Shown one piece after another: positions 25,838-33,692 of a stretch of 64,000 nucleotides of DNA; position 1 is the first letter of the stretch, and the number at the start of each line of letters is the position of its first letter. Made by a program: the position numbers and the translations under genes. The notes below the pieces were generated by a model. It did not search any database and was not told the DNA's origin. It saw only the letters and a list, made by a program, of their open reading frames with translations. Where the stretch lies: NCBI RefSeq assembly GCF_009928685.1, contig NZ_WWEO01000039.1, positions 186,001-250,000 on the forward strand, given 5' to 3'. Source of the stretch: Mucilaginibacter agri (GTDB taxonomy: Bacteria; Bacteroidota; Bacteroidia; Sphingobacteriales; Sphingobacteriaceae).

Positions 25838-26800
25838 ATGCATAAAGTAAACATCCCAAGACTTGACCTTAACACTTATATTAACGGTACAGAAGGAGAA
25901 CGTAAACGTTTTTCGGACGAAATAGGCAAGGCTTTTAACGAAACCGGTTTTGTAACCATTACCAATCACGGGCTTAGCAAAGAGCTTATAGATAAATTAT
26001 ACGAGCAGGTGAAAGAACTATTTGCCCTGCCCGAAGATGTTAAACTAAAGTACGAGAAACCCGAATTGGCAGGCCAGCGTGGTTATACCAGCAAAGGCAA
26101 AGAAACCGCTAAAGGCTTTAAAGTACCCGACCTGAAAGAGTTTTGGCAAATTGGCCAGACTGTTACAGATGGCGACCCGGTACAATTCGAATATCCACAA
26201 AACGTACATGTAGAAGAGTTAACGGAGTTTAACGCTGTAACCAGCGAGGTTTATCAACGCTTAGAAGCAGCCGGTAAGCACTTGCTACAAGCAATAGCTG
26301 TTTACTTAGGTTTAGATGAGCATTATTTTGATGCCAACGTACATAATGGTAACTCAATTTTACGTACACTGCATTACTTCCCGATAGAAGATCCGGATGC
26401 TTTGGCTCCTGATGCGGTGCGCGCCGGTGCCCACGAGGATATCAACCTGATTACATTACTTATCGGTGCCAGTGCAGATGGACTAGAGCTGTTTACCCGC
26501 GAAAATGAATGGTTCCCGGTTAAAGCGCATGGCGAAGATGTAGTAGTAAATGTGGGCGATATGCTGCAACGTTTAACTAATGGTAAACTAAAATCAACCA
26601 CCCATCGCGTGGTTAACCCACCGCGCGAAATGATGAAATATTCGCGTTTTTCGGTGCCATTCTTCCTGCACCCAAAATCAACTATGGATTTAACCAGCTT
26701 GCCGTCAACCATTGATGCCGAGCATCCAAAACAATTCTCGGACATGACAGCCGGCGAATACCTCGATGAGCGTTTAAGAGAAATAGGTTTGAAAAAATAA
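25838..26800 (+). CDS. 2-oxoglutarate/Fe(II) oxygenase, isopenicillin N synthase family
   Basis: 320 residues, cytoplasmic. An N-terminal DIOX_N-type domain (KAFNETGFVTITNHGLS, LFALPEDVKLKYE) is followed by the double-stranded beta helix with the iron ligands His199, Asp201 (AHEDINLITLL) and His256 (STTHRVV), and the cosubstrate Arg270 in YSRFSVPFF. Such enzymes hydroxylate, desaturate or cyclise small molecules; the substrate cannot be told here. It stands alone, with a TAnnTTTG box upstream and a heptad repeat plus terminator downstream. Confidence 0.9.
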   Translation: MHKVNIPRLDLNTYINGTEGERKRFSDEIGKAFNETGFVTITNHGLSKELIDKLYEQVKELFALPEDVKLKYEKPELAGQRGYTSKGKETAKGFKVPDLKEFWQIGQTVTDGDPVQFEYPQNVHVEELTEFNAVTSEVYQRLEAAGKHLLQAIAVYLGLDEHYFDANVHNGNSILRTLHYFPIEDPDALAPDAVRAGAHEDINLITLLIGASADGLELFTRENEWFPVKAHGEDVVVNVGDMLQRLTNGKLKSTTHRVVNPPREMMKYSRFSVPFFLHPKSTMDLTSLPSTIDAEHPKQFSDMTAGEYLDERLREIGLKK

Positions 26801-26806
26801 ATTTTA

Positions 26807-26823
26807 GAGTCAAGAATCGAGAC
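26807..26823 (+). repeat. Heptad 3'-end repeat, copy 1
   Basis: Units GAGTCAA, GAATCGA and partial GAC, 6 nt after the oxygenase stop, sense orientation, immediately before a terminator hairpin. Confidence 0.6.
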
Positions 26824-26826
26824 GAT

Positions 26827-26863
26827 AATAAGAAAGCCATTCAATTTGAATGGCTTTCTTATT
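26827..26863 (+). terminator. Terminator hairpin after the oxygenase gene
   Basis: Near-perfect stem of about 16-18 bp (AATAAGAAAGCCATTC and complement) with T-rich right flank. Confidence 0.75.
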
Positions 26864-26881
26864 ATATAAAACTGAATTTTT

Positions 26882-26970
26882 TGTCATTCAGAGCGCCAGC
26901 GAAGAATCTTCTAAAATCTGCAGGGCCGCATTTCTAGGGATAAGATTCTTCGCTGGCGCTCTGAATGACA
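26882..26970. repeat. REP-like palindrome, GTCATTCAGAGC family, copy 1
   Basis: Perfect 29-bp inverted repeat: arms 26882-26910 and 26942-26970. Arm begins TGTCATTCAGAGCGCCAGCG. Sister copy at 48062-48151 differs by a compensatory pair. Confidence 0.85.
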
Positions 26971-27024
26971 GTTATATAGTTTCCCCAAAACATTAATAAA
27001 TTAGCTACTGTTGTAACCGCATAT

Positions 27025-27678
27025 ATGATCCCGAAAAGCAGAAGCCGTATTATCACCGTCGTACTCACCCTAATTTGCGTGGGTTTTTTGGCGCTGAGTT
27101 TGTTTGTTAAGCTCGACCCTACCAACACTTTCGATACACGTTTCTCTAAAGAAGTACAAGAACATCAAAATCCGATGCTCGATGTGGCTATGGAGGTAAT
27201 CAGTTGGTTTGGTTATTCACCCGGATCTATCATCATGGTTGCTTTGGGGGCTTTGGCATTTTTGCTGATGAAGTATAAGCGTGAAGCGGCGTTTATGTTG
27301 CTCACTGCATTATCTGGCGTGGTAAGTACTATCATCAAGATTATTATCAATAGGCCACGGCCGGCTGAGCCATTGGTGCATGTGTTTAAGAAAGCAGCTC
27401 AGCAAAGTTTCCCTAGCGGGCACGTGATGTTTTATGTGGTTTACTTTGGCTTCTTAACTATACTTATGGTTCAATTAAAAGAAATACCTAAAGCCATCAG
27501 AATTATAGTCGGAATAATCTCAGTATTCCTCATCTTTTCAATACCATTTTCGCGTATTTATTTAGGCGCACATTGGTTTACGGATGTATTAGGAGGAGCG
27601 TTAGTAGGAACGCTTTGCCTGTATACACTGAGTTATTTTTACGAAAAGAAAGCGACTAAAGCCTACGAAAACGAATAG
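27025..27678 (+). CDS. PAP2 family membrane phosphatase
   Basis: 217 residues with about five membrane helices. The three PAP2/acid phosphatase motifs are present: KIIINRPRP, PSGHVMF and SRIYLGAHWFTDVLGG. Members dephosphorylate lipid phosphates such as undecaprenyl diphosphate, phosphatidic acid or phosphatidylglycerol phosphate; the substrate is not evident here. The active site would face the periplasm. The stop codon is followed directly by a palindromic repeat. Confidence 0.9.
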   Translation: MIPKSRSRIITVVLTLICVGFLALSLFVKLDPTNTFDTRFSKEVQEHQNPMLDVAMEVISWFGYSPGSIIMVALGALAFLLMKYKREAAFMLLTALSGVVSTIIKIIINRPRPAEPLVHVFKKAAQQSFPSGHVMFYVVYFGFLTILMVQLKEIPKAIRIIVGIISVFLIFSIPFSRIYLGAHWFTDVLGGALVGTLCLYTLSYFYEKKATKAYENE

Positions 27679-27723
27679 GCCCCCCGACCCCCTAAAGGGG
27701 GAGGATGACCTTATTTTATGATA

Positions 27724-27763
27724 ATAAGAAAGCCCTTCGAAAATTTTCAAAGGGCTTTCTTAT
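27724..27763. terminator. Bidirectional terminator hairpin
   Basis: Perfect 14-bp stem (ATAAGAAAGCCCTT and complement) between convergent genes. Confidence 0.7.
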
Positions 27764-27770
27764 GTTATGT

Positions 27771-27800
27771 CTTGATTCTTGTCTCTCGATTCTTGACTCT
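27771..27800 (-). repeat. Heptad 3'-end repeat, copy 2
   Basis: On the minus strand: GAGTCAA, GAATCGA, GAGACAA, GAATCAA. About 30 nt after the stop of the 27830-28312 gene, sense to it, followed by the terminator at 27724-27763. Confidence 0.7.
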
Positions 27801-27829
27801 ATTCCTCCCCCTTTAGGGGGGCGGGGGGC

Positions 27830-28312
27830 TTATTTCTTCATCTCTTCCTTAATCGCACGCAAAAATTCATTGCAGTGTGCCGAGCCGATAATGTAAACAA
27901 GGCCGTCGCGATCAGTAAGGTGTACAGCATCATTGCCCGCAGTGAAAAAACGGATAGTGCCTTTTTTATGGAGGTTATAAACAGGGTTGTTAAACAGGTA
28001 ACGGCTATAGGTACCAGGTTCAACTTTTACAATACTGTTAAGGTCTATTTTAACCAGGCGACTGGTCCACAAACCATCCAATAAAATGCTTTTATTGATA
28101 ACCCGGGTACGGAAATGCAACATAAAACCCATTATCATAGATATGATAATAATACCAAAGCCTACTACCACCAACAGGTCGCCATTGCGTTCGCGTTCGT
28201 CGGTAAAAAAGTAAACCGCAAAACAGATAAGGGCAAGCATAAGCCTGATGGTAACGGGTATCCACTCTCTTCCGAGGTATTGCTTTTCAGTAAAAACGGG
28301 TTTATCGGCCAT
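27830..28312 (-). CDS. PH-domain-like membrane protein, unknown
   Basis: 160 residues with two adjacent transmembrane helices (about 20-37 and 44-65, LLVVVGFGIIIISMIMGF) followed by a soluble beta-rich part (about 70-150) resembling bacterial PH-like domains (LDGLWTSRLVKIDLNSIVKV, then IRFFTAGNDAVHLTDRDG). The ATG overlaps the TAA of tilS by one base (TAATG), so the two genes are translationally coupled. Function unknown. Confidence 0.65.
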   Translation of the reverse strand: MADKPVFTEKQYLGREWIPVTIRLMLALICFAVYFFTDERERNGDLLVVVGFGIIIISMIMGFMLHFRTRVINKSILLDGLWTSRLVKIDLNSIVKVEPGTYSRYLFNNPVYNLHKKGTIRFFTAGNDAVHLTDRDGLVYIIGSAHCNEFLRAIKEEMKK

Positions 28313-29646
28313 TATAGTTCTGTTAGTTCGAAGATAGAAATTTTTTTAGTTCCGGGCGTTATTTTATACCTGTTGTCCACCCGGTAACCGGCTATCCAAA
28401 TTACATCACCATTACCGTTAACCAATACCGGTATTTGACTTTTACGATGCACGGGTACTTTTTGGCCGATAAAAAAGTCACTTATTTTTTTTCTCAACTT
28501 CATGCCCAGTGGATAAAAATAATCGCCTTGTTGCCATGTGCGGATGGTTAAAGGGTAACTCAGTAATCCGGCATCGAGTGCTGCAATATTGGGGTTATTA
28601 ACGATGGCATAAGGCGCAGTAGTATGCGATACTGTAAGGCTGTAGTTATTGAACTGTAGGTGTGTCACTAGTTCTTCAAATGCAATAGCATTAGTTTTTT
28701 CTGTTTCCACAGGGCTTAAAATAAGCTTATCACGATCTAGTATTAAGTTCCAATCGGGGGCCTCAAACTTTCGTCCTGCATGTTTACCAAGGGAACTGAT
28801 CATATCATTCACGCTGGTTACATTAAAACCGTAAGGCTTCAGCAAACCATAAAGCAGGAGGTGCAAAGGTTTTAGATCTTTAAGGGCTGCAATAGGGATA
28901 TAGAACTCATTTTGATGGACGCTAAATAACGCAGGCTTTAATTCCTCCAAACGCATTTCCAGCAATTGTTCCAGCTCACTAAAATGTTGTAAGTGATCCT
29001 GAAAGGTACTTTCGAGGTTGGGGTTTAATTCCTTTAATTTAGGCACAACCTCATGCCTGATCTTATTGCGGGCATATTTTACAGAAGCGTTTGAGCTGTC
29101 TTCTACAAAAGCAAACTTATTGGCTTTAACTACTGCCGTTACATCATCGCGGGTAAAACATAACATCGGCCTAACCAAATTGCCAACCTTTGGCCTTATG
29201 CCATGTAGCCCGGCAATGCCGGTGCCGCGGGTAAGGTTCAACAATATCGTCTCGATCGTGTCGTTCTGATGGTGAGCCAATGCAACCACATCATATCCCA
29301 ATTGCTGTCTAATTTGTTCGAACCAGTTGTAGCGCAAATCTCTCGCGGCCATCTGTATAGATAGTTTATGCTCTGTTGCGTATGCGGTGGTATCAAAATT
29401 GATGCTGTAGAAAGGGACTTGAAGTTCCTCGGCAAGTTGTTTGCAAAATTCGTGATCGCGCAAGGATTCGCCGCCCCGCAACTGAAAATTGCAGTGGGCA
29501 ATAACAAACTGGAGCCCCGCGGCGTGCAGCAAACGGGTCATTAGAACCGAATCCATGCCGCCGCTTACTGCTGCAACTATTTTACTTTGCCTATCAAATA
29601 AGCGATTTTGGTCGGCAAAAGCATTAAACCGGGCAAGTGGAAGCAT
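28312..29646 (-). CDS. tilS: tRNA(Ile)-lysidine synthetase
   Basis: 444 residues from the ATG at 29646 (a TTG two codons upstream is possible). Modifies C34 of the tRNA-Ile CAU anticodon to lysidine so that it reads AUA; essential in most bacteria. PP-loop ATP pyrophosphatase motif SGGMDS (28-33), followed by HCNFQLRGGES and LAHHQNDTIETILLNL, then a TilS C-terminal domain (LTIRTWQQGDYFYPLGM, KKISDFFIGQKVP). Full family length for Bacteroidota. Divergent from the OstA-like gene. Confidence 0.95.
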   Translation of the reverse strand: MLPLARFNAFADQNRLFDRQSKIVAAVSGGMDSVLMTRLLHAAGLQFVIAHCNFQLRGGESLRDHEFCKQLAEELQVPFYSINFDTTAYATEHKLSIQMAARDLRYNWFEQIRQQLGYDVVALAHHQNDTIETILLNLTRGTGIAGLHGIRPKVGNLVRPMLCFTRDDVTAVVKANKFAFVEDSSNASVKYARNKIRHEVVPKLKELNPNLESTFQDHLQHFSELEQLLEMRLEELKPALFSVHQNEFYIPIAALKDLKPLHLLLYGLLKPYGFNVTSVNDMISSLGKHAGRKFEAPDWNLILDRDKLILSPVETEKTNAIAFEELVTHLQFNNYSLTVSHTTAPYAIVNNPNIAALDAGLLSYPLTIRTWQQGDYFYPLGMKLRKKISDFFIGQKVPVHRKSQIPVLVNGNGDVIWIAGYRVDNRYKITPGTKKISIFELTEL

Positions 29647-29685
29647 GGCCAAAAATATTTAATTTAATAACCGCAACCAAAAAAG

Positions 29686-29693
29686 TAATTTTG
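29686..29693 (+). promoter_or_regulatory. TAnnTTTG box abutting the OstA-like start
   Basis: TAATTTTG lies only 4 nt before the GTG at 29698. If it is a true -7 box, transcription would begin at or just after that codon. Confidence 0.3.
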
Positions 29694-29697
29694 TACT

Positions 29698-32286
29698 GTG
29701 ATTAAATACGTGTTAAGCTGTTTCCTGCTGTGCCTGGGCCTGGCGGCTATCTGTCAGCCCAAAAAGAAAGCCTCGGTTGTAAACCTCATTTCGTCCGAAC
29801 GCAGCCAGGGCATTAAACGCAATGGCGCCGATGTAATTAAGGTTTATCATGGCGTTTTTCAGCAGGATTACTCAATCTTGCGGTCAGACAGTGCGTACTT
29901 TTATCCGCAGCTCAACTCGTTCGATGCCTTTGGCCACGTGAACATTAACCAGGGCGATACCTTGAATATTTATTCAGATAAGCTTAATTACAATGGTAAT
30001 ACCCACATTGCCCTGCTTACTGATAATGTGAAAATGGTTGATAAAGATGCTACGCTAACTACCAACTACCTTACCTACAATACGGCGACTCGTATAGGTA
30101 CTTATACAGGCGGTGGCAAACTGGTTAATAAGGATAATACGCTTACCAGCACCAACGGCTATTATTTTGCATACAGTCGCGATTCGTACTTCAGGTACAA
30201 CGCCGTATTGACCACAGTTGACGCCATTATAAAAACCGATACCCTACGTTACAATACAGGTAGCCGCATAGCCTACTTCTATGGCCCCACAAATATTTAC
30301 GGCAAGAAAAATAAGGATACCCTTTATACGGAAAATGGCTTGTACAATACCGTAACAGAACAGGCGTATTTCGGGAAGAAAAATCTTTATAAACAAGGCA
30401 CCAAATCATTAAAAGGCGATAGTTTATTTTACGACAGGCTTAAGGGTTATGGCCGGGCAATAAAAAACGTAATGTTTGATGATAAGGAACAGAAGATAAC
30501 TTTACACGGGCAGTTGGGGACCTATTATCAGAACCCGGAGCGTACCGTAGTAACTCAAAACCCTTGGGTAACCATTATAACAGAAGAAAAGGATTCCACA
30601 AAAACAGATACGGTTAAACCCAAACCAGAGGCGAAAGCAACGGCTGATAAAGGCAAACCAGTTGCTAATACGCAGCCAGTGGTTGCGGGGGCATCACCAA
30701 AAGCAAATAACGTTCAGCCCGGCACTCCGCTAAAAAACAGCCAACCATTAAAACCCGTTGGCCCTGTTGATAGTGCCACAGTAACCCCCGATACAGTTAA
30801 AGTACAATTGCCTAAACCATCAGCTGTTAAAGATTCGGTTAAAAATAATACTGCTGTTAAAGCTGCAGTGTCTAAACCCGCCGGTAAAGATTCGATAGAA
30901 GTTATTAAGCAGGGTAGCAAGAAAAAAGATAAGAATATTAAAGCGGAATCGCCCAAGCCTTTGTTACCTAAAGATACGGTTACCCGCACCAAACAAGACA
31001 CCATATATATGGTTGCCGATACGCTGGAAACACGCGTAATGACCTTTAAGGCATTGAAAGATCTACAAGAAGAACGCCGCCTGGCATCGGTTATCGATAC
31101 TACTGCAGAAGGCAGGGCAAAGCGTGCGGCTAAAAATGCCAAACCATCTAAGTTTTTAAGCCTTAGTCCGCCTAAAATAATGCCGGATACCAGTTACAGG
31201 CATACCGATTTCTTCGGCCCGCCAAAGAAAACGCCTGTATTTGTAAGCAAACAACCGGGTAAAGGTGCGCCAGGCAAGAAAGCCGCCATAGATTCGACAA
31301 AGCTTAAACCAGATTCGGTGTATTCGACGCATAACGTGGTACTTAGTGATACTTCACGGATTAGGATTCTGTTTGGGCACCATAACGCCAAGCTCTATAA
31401 ATCGGACCTGCAAGCCAAGGCCGACTCCATTTTTTATAGTTCGAGCGACTCCACCATCCGATGTTATGTAAACCCGATCATCTGGTCGCAAGGGTCGCAA
31501 ATGACTGCTGATACTATTTACCTTCAGCTGAAGAATAAGAAGCTCGACAATATGGATCTGTTCCCGTCGCCGTTTATTGTCAATACCGAAAATGCAGATA
31601 CTGCTTTCTTTAACCAGGTGGCTGGTAAGAAAATGAAAGCTTATTTTGTAGATAGCAAGTTAAGCCGGGTATTTGTTGACGGCAACGCAGAAACAATTTA
31701 TTTTAATAGAGATAGTACCACCAAACAGGTAAAAGAGATGTACAGATCGCTCTCCAGCCGTATCCGTGTAAATTTTAAAGCAGGTAATGTATCCAATATT
31801 ATGTATTGGGTAAAGCCCGATCAAAAATATGGCCCCATAGCGAAATTTACCGACGACGAGCGATTACTTAAAGGGTTTATCTGGAAACCTAAAGAACGGC
31901 CAGTCTCTAAAGAAGCCATTATCCCCGAACTGGATAAAACAGGTAAGTACAAACATGCCCCGCCACCTAAGCCACGTGCCAAGGGTAAACCTGCCGTAAA
32001 TTTAAAAGGAGGATTGCCAGGTATTTTGGCAGGTAAGGATTCGTTGATCAATAAAGCGCTAACCGATCCTAAGTTAAAAAGTGCTAAGGACAGTCTGGGA
32101 AACATGCTAAAACAACCGGGCAACAAGGCCATTAAAGATAGCTTAGTGAATAAAGCCATTAAACAATCTGGTAAACTTGCTACAGATACTACAGTAAATA
32201 AGTTGTTAAAACAGCCAGGTGTTAAAGCCGCGAAGGATTCGGTATTAAAGAAGTTGCCAGCTAAGGCGGATACGGTAAAGCATTAA
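29698..32286 (+). CDS. OstA-like (LptA-type) protein
   Basis: 862 residues with a signal peptide (CFLLCLGLAAICQ, cleavage near residue 20). Residues about 25-300 are LptA/OstA-like parallel beta strands with the recurrent pattern GDTLNIYSDKLNYNGNT, ATLTTNYLTYNTATRIGTY. About 300-440 is a low-complexity Lys/Pro/Ala linker. A second OstA-like half (about 540-720) contains LYKSDLQAKADSIFYSSSDS. The C-terminus is a degenerate repeat of KDSL-NKA-K-P units. LptA proteins bridge LPS across the periplasm; the Bacteroidota OstA-like role is less defined. The start is GTG (29698), with another in-frame GTG at 29710. Confidence 0.8.
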   Translation: MIKYVLSCFLLCLGLAAICQPKKKASVVNLISSERSQGIKRNGADVIKVYHGVFQQDYSILRSDSAYFYPQLNSFDAFGHVNINQGDTLNIYSDKLNYNGNTHIALLTDNVKMVDKDATLTTNYLTYNTATRIGTYTGGGKLVNKDNTLTSTNGYYFAYSRDSYFRYNAVLTTVDAIIKTDTLRYNTGSRIAYFYGPTNIYGKKNKDTLYTENGLYNTVTEQAYFGKKNLYKQGTKSLKGDSLFYDRLKGYGRAIKNVMFDDKEQKITLHGQLGTYYQNPERTVVTQNPWVTIITEEKDSTKTDTVKPKPEAKATADKGKPVANTQPVVAGASPKANNVQPGTPLKNSQPLKPVGPVDSATVTPDTVKVQLPKPSAVKDSVKNNTAVKAAVSKPAGKDSIEVIKQGSKKKDKNIKAESPKPLLPKDTVTRTKQDTIYMVADTLETRVMTFKALKDLQEERRLASVIDTTAEGRAKRAAKNAKPSKFLSLSPPKIMPDTSYRHTDFFGPPKKTPVFVSKQPGKGAPGKKAAIDSTKLKPDSVYSTHNVVLSDTSRIRILFGHHNAKLYKSDLQAKADSIFYSSSDSTIRCYVNPIIWSQGSQMTADTIYLQLKNKKLDNMDLFPSPFIVNTENADTAFFNQVAGKKMKAYFVDSKLSRVFVDGNAETIYFNRDSTTKQVKEMYRSLSSRIRVNFKAGNVSNIMYWVKPDQKYGPIAKFTDDERLLKGFIWKPKERPVSKEAIIPELDKTGKYKHAPPPKPRAKGKPAVNLKGGLPGILAGKDSLINKALTDPKLKSAKDSLGNMLKQPGNKAIKDSLVNKAIKQSGKLATDTTVNKLLKQPGVKAAKDSVLKKLPAKADTVKH

Positions 32287-32301
32287 TCCGATCAGTATTT
32301 T

Positions 32302-32333
32302 TTGCTCCCTCTCATCTGGAGAGGGCCGGGGTG
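32302..32333. repeat. CCCTCTC/GAGAGGG hairpin
   Basis: 7-bp stem with a 5-nt loop, a short member of the CCCTCC palindrome group, downstream of both convergent genes. Confidence 0.45.
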
Positions 32334-32340
32334 AGGCATC

Positions 32341-32364
32341 CTGATTCTCGACTCTTGCTTCTAT
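32341..32364 (-). repeat. Heptad 3'-end repeat, copy 3
   Basis: On the minus strand: GAAGCAA, GAGTCGA, GAATCAG, starting right after the rdgB stop codon and followed by the hairpin at 32302-32333. Confidence 0.55.
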
Positions 32365-32946
32365 CTACTGTTCCTTCAAAAAAGCCAGCAACTTTTCCAT
32401 GGCGATAGCCCTATGGCTAATAGCGTTCTTTTCGTCCATGCTCATTTCGGCAAAGGTAATATCATAGCCATCGGGCTGGAAAATAGGGTCGTAACCAAAG
32501 CCTTTGGCGCCAGAACGTTCCAAGCGTATTGCGCCTTCAACAGTTCCCTCAAAAAAATATTCCTCACCTTTCCATAACAAAGAAATTACGGTGCGAAAGC
32601 GAGCCGCACGGTTGGTTTGATTGTGTAGCTGCTCCAACACTTTATTAATGTTGGCATCGTGGTCGCCATGTGTGCCTGCGTAGCGTGCGGAGTAAATACC
32701 GGGTTCGCCATTAAGGGCGTCAATTTCCAGGCCGCTGTCGTCGCCAAAGCAGTCCAACTGATAATGGTCGAAAACATAGTGGCTTTTAATTGAAGCGTTT
32801 TCATGAAAGGTACTGCCGGTCTCGGCAATATCTTCGGTGCAGCCTATATCTTCGAGGGTAAGTAGTTTAAACTTGTCGCCTGTTTTGGCGGCAACCTCAT
32901 CTACTTTATGGCGGTTGTTGGTAGCAAATACTAATTGATGCGGCAT
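32365..32946 (-). CDS. rdgB: Non-canonical purine NTP pyrophosphatase (RdgB/HAM1)
   Basis: 193 residues, full length. Hydrolyses dITP/XTP to monophosphates to keep deaminated purines out of DNA and RNA. Signature motifs: LVFATNNRHKVDEV at the N-terminus, FGDDSGLEIDALNGEPGIYS and SARYAGTHGD in the active site, and GFGYDPIFQPDGYDITFAEM followed by KNAISHRAIA near the end. It begins 1 nt after the stop of the upstream hypothetical gene on the same strand. Confidence 0.95.
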   Translation of the reverse strand: MPHQLVFATNNRHKVDEVAAKTGDKFKLLTLEDIGCTEDIAETGSTFHENASIKSHYVFDHYQLDCFGDDSGLEIDALNGEPGIYSARYAGTHGDHDANINKVLEQLHNQTNRAARFRTVISLLWKGEEYFFEGTVEGAIRLERSGAKGFGYDPIFQPDGYDITFAEMSMDEKNAISHRAIAMEKLLAFLKEQ

Positions 32947-32947
32947 A

Positions 32948-33517
32948 TTATAAATTCTTCATTTGTTCCCAAAATGCTTTAGCCTTTTCGCGATCGGCGA
33001 GCATCTCGTCAAAGTTATGAGTATAAAGTTGCAGGCGGTTCTCCAGCTGCTCAATGGCGTTCAGTTTAACGGAAGCTAATCCTGCAGGTACTGCTGAAGC
33101 ACCGAGTATCAGCAGTTTTTCCGGTACGAAAAATGTCAGATAGTCTTGATGTTGGTAATTGGCATAAGCGGCTATGTTTACAATTGCCACATCGTCAATA
33201 CTCAAAGTCTTACGGCCAAGGGTGCTTTCGAGCGCTTTGAGGTGCGCTTCGGCCATGTATTGGGCATCCGCATAATTCACCAGTATCAAAAACTTCTTTT
33301 TATTGCTACCGAGGTACTTAAAATTAAGCTTTGGCGTTTCTGTTACTGATTGAACGGGTTCGGCTTTAGGCGCTTCAACTATTGGTGAAACAGGTTGTTC
33401 TGTCGGCATAGATGCCGACTTTGCAGATAGGTCGCTGTATGCGCCTTGGTCTTCCTTAAGCAGGTACAGATCATCCTGTAAAAAGTGGTGCAGTAAAGCC
33501 GGATTGTCGTTAGCCAT
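32948..33517 (-). CDS. Hypothetical protein in operon with rdgB
   Basis: 189 residues from the ATG at 33517 (a TTG three codons upstream is possible). The N-terminal ~60 residues are Ala/Pro/Glu-rich and probably flexible. A compact alpha/beta domain follows (about 62-189): NKKKFLILVNYADAQYM, STLGRKTLSIDDVAIVNIAA, KLLILGASAVPAGLA. This architecture faintly recalls small DNA polymerase III accessory subunits such as HolD, but I cannot confirm it. It lies 1 nt from rdgB, so it is co-transcribed with a nucleotide-pool sanitation enzyme. Confidence 0.6.
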   Translation of the reverse strand: MANDNPALLHHFLQDDLYLLKEDQGAYSDLSAKSASMPTEQPVSPIVEAPKAEPVQSVTETPKLNFKYLGSNKKKFLILVNYADAQYMAEAHLKALESTLGRKTLSIDDVAIVNIAAYANYQHQDYLTFFVPEKLLILGASAVPAGLASVKLNAIEQLENRLQLYTHNFDEMLADREKAKAFWEQMKNL

Positions 33518-33692
33518 ATTTAACAAATTTTAACCAAAAATAGTTAAAGCAAGCGAGCCATTATCCGCATATTCGTAAAATATCGGTATTTACGGCTAAA
33601 TGCACATTTAAGAGGCTACAGTTCAATATTTTTTGCGAAATTTGAAGGTTAATCGTGCCGTAGGTTCAGATTAGGGATTATTAATAGTATAA

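Larger units (their letters stand above)
27679..27829. repeat. Palindromic element filling a convergent gene junction
   Basis: Left arm from 27679 (GCCCCCCGACCCCCTAAAGG) and right arm 27802-27829 form a long GC-rich inverted repeat. It begins one base after the PAP2 stop and ends one base before the stop of the minus-strand gene. A terminator and a heptad repeat sit inside it. Confidence 0.75.
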
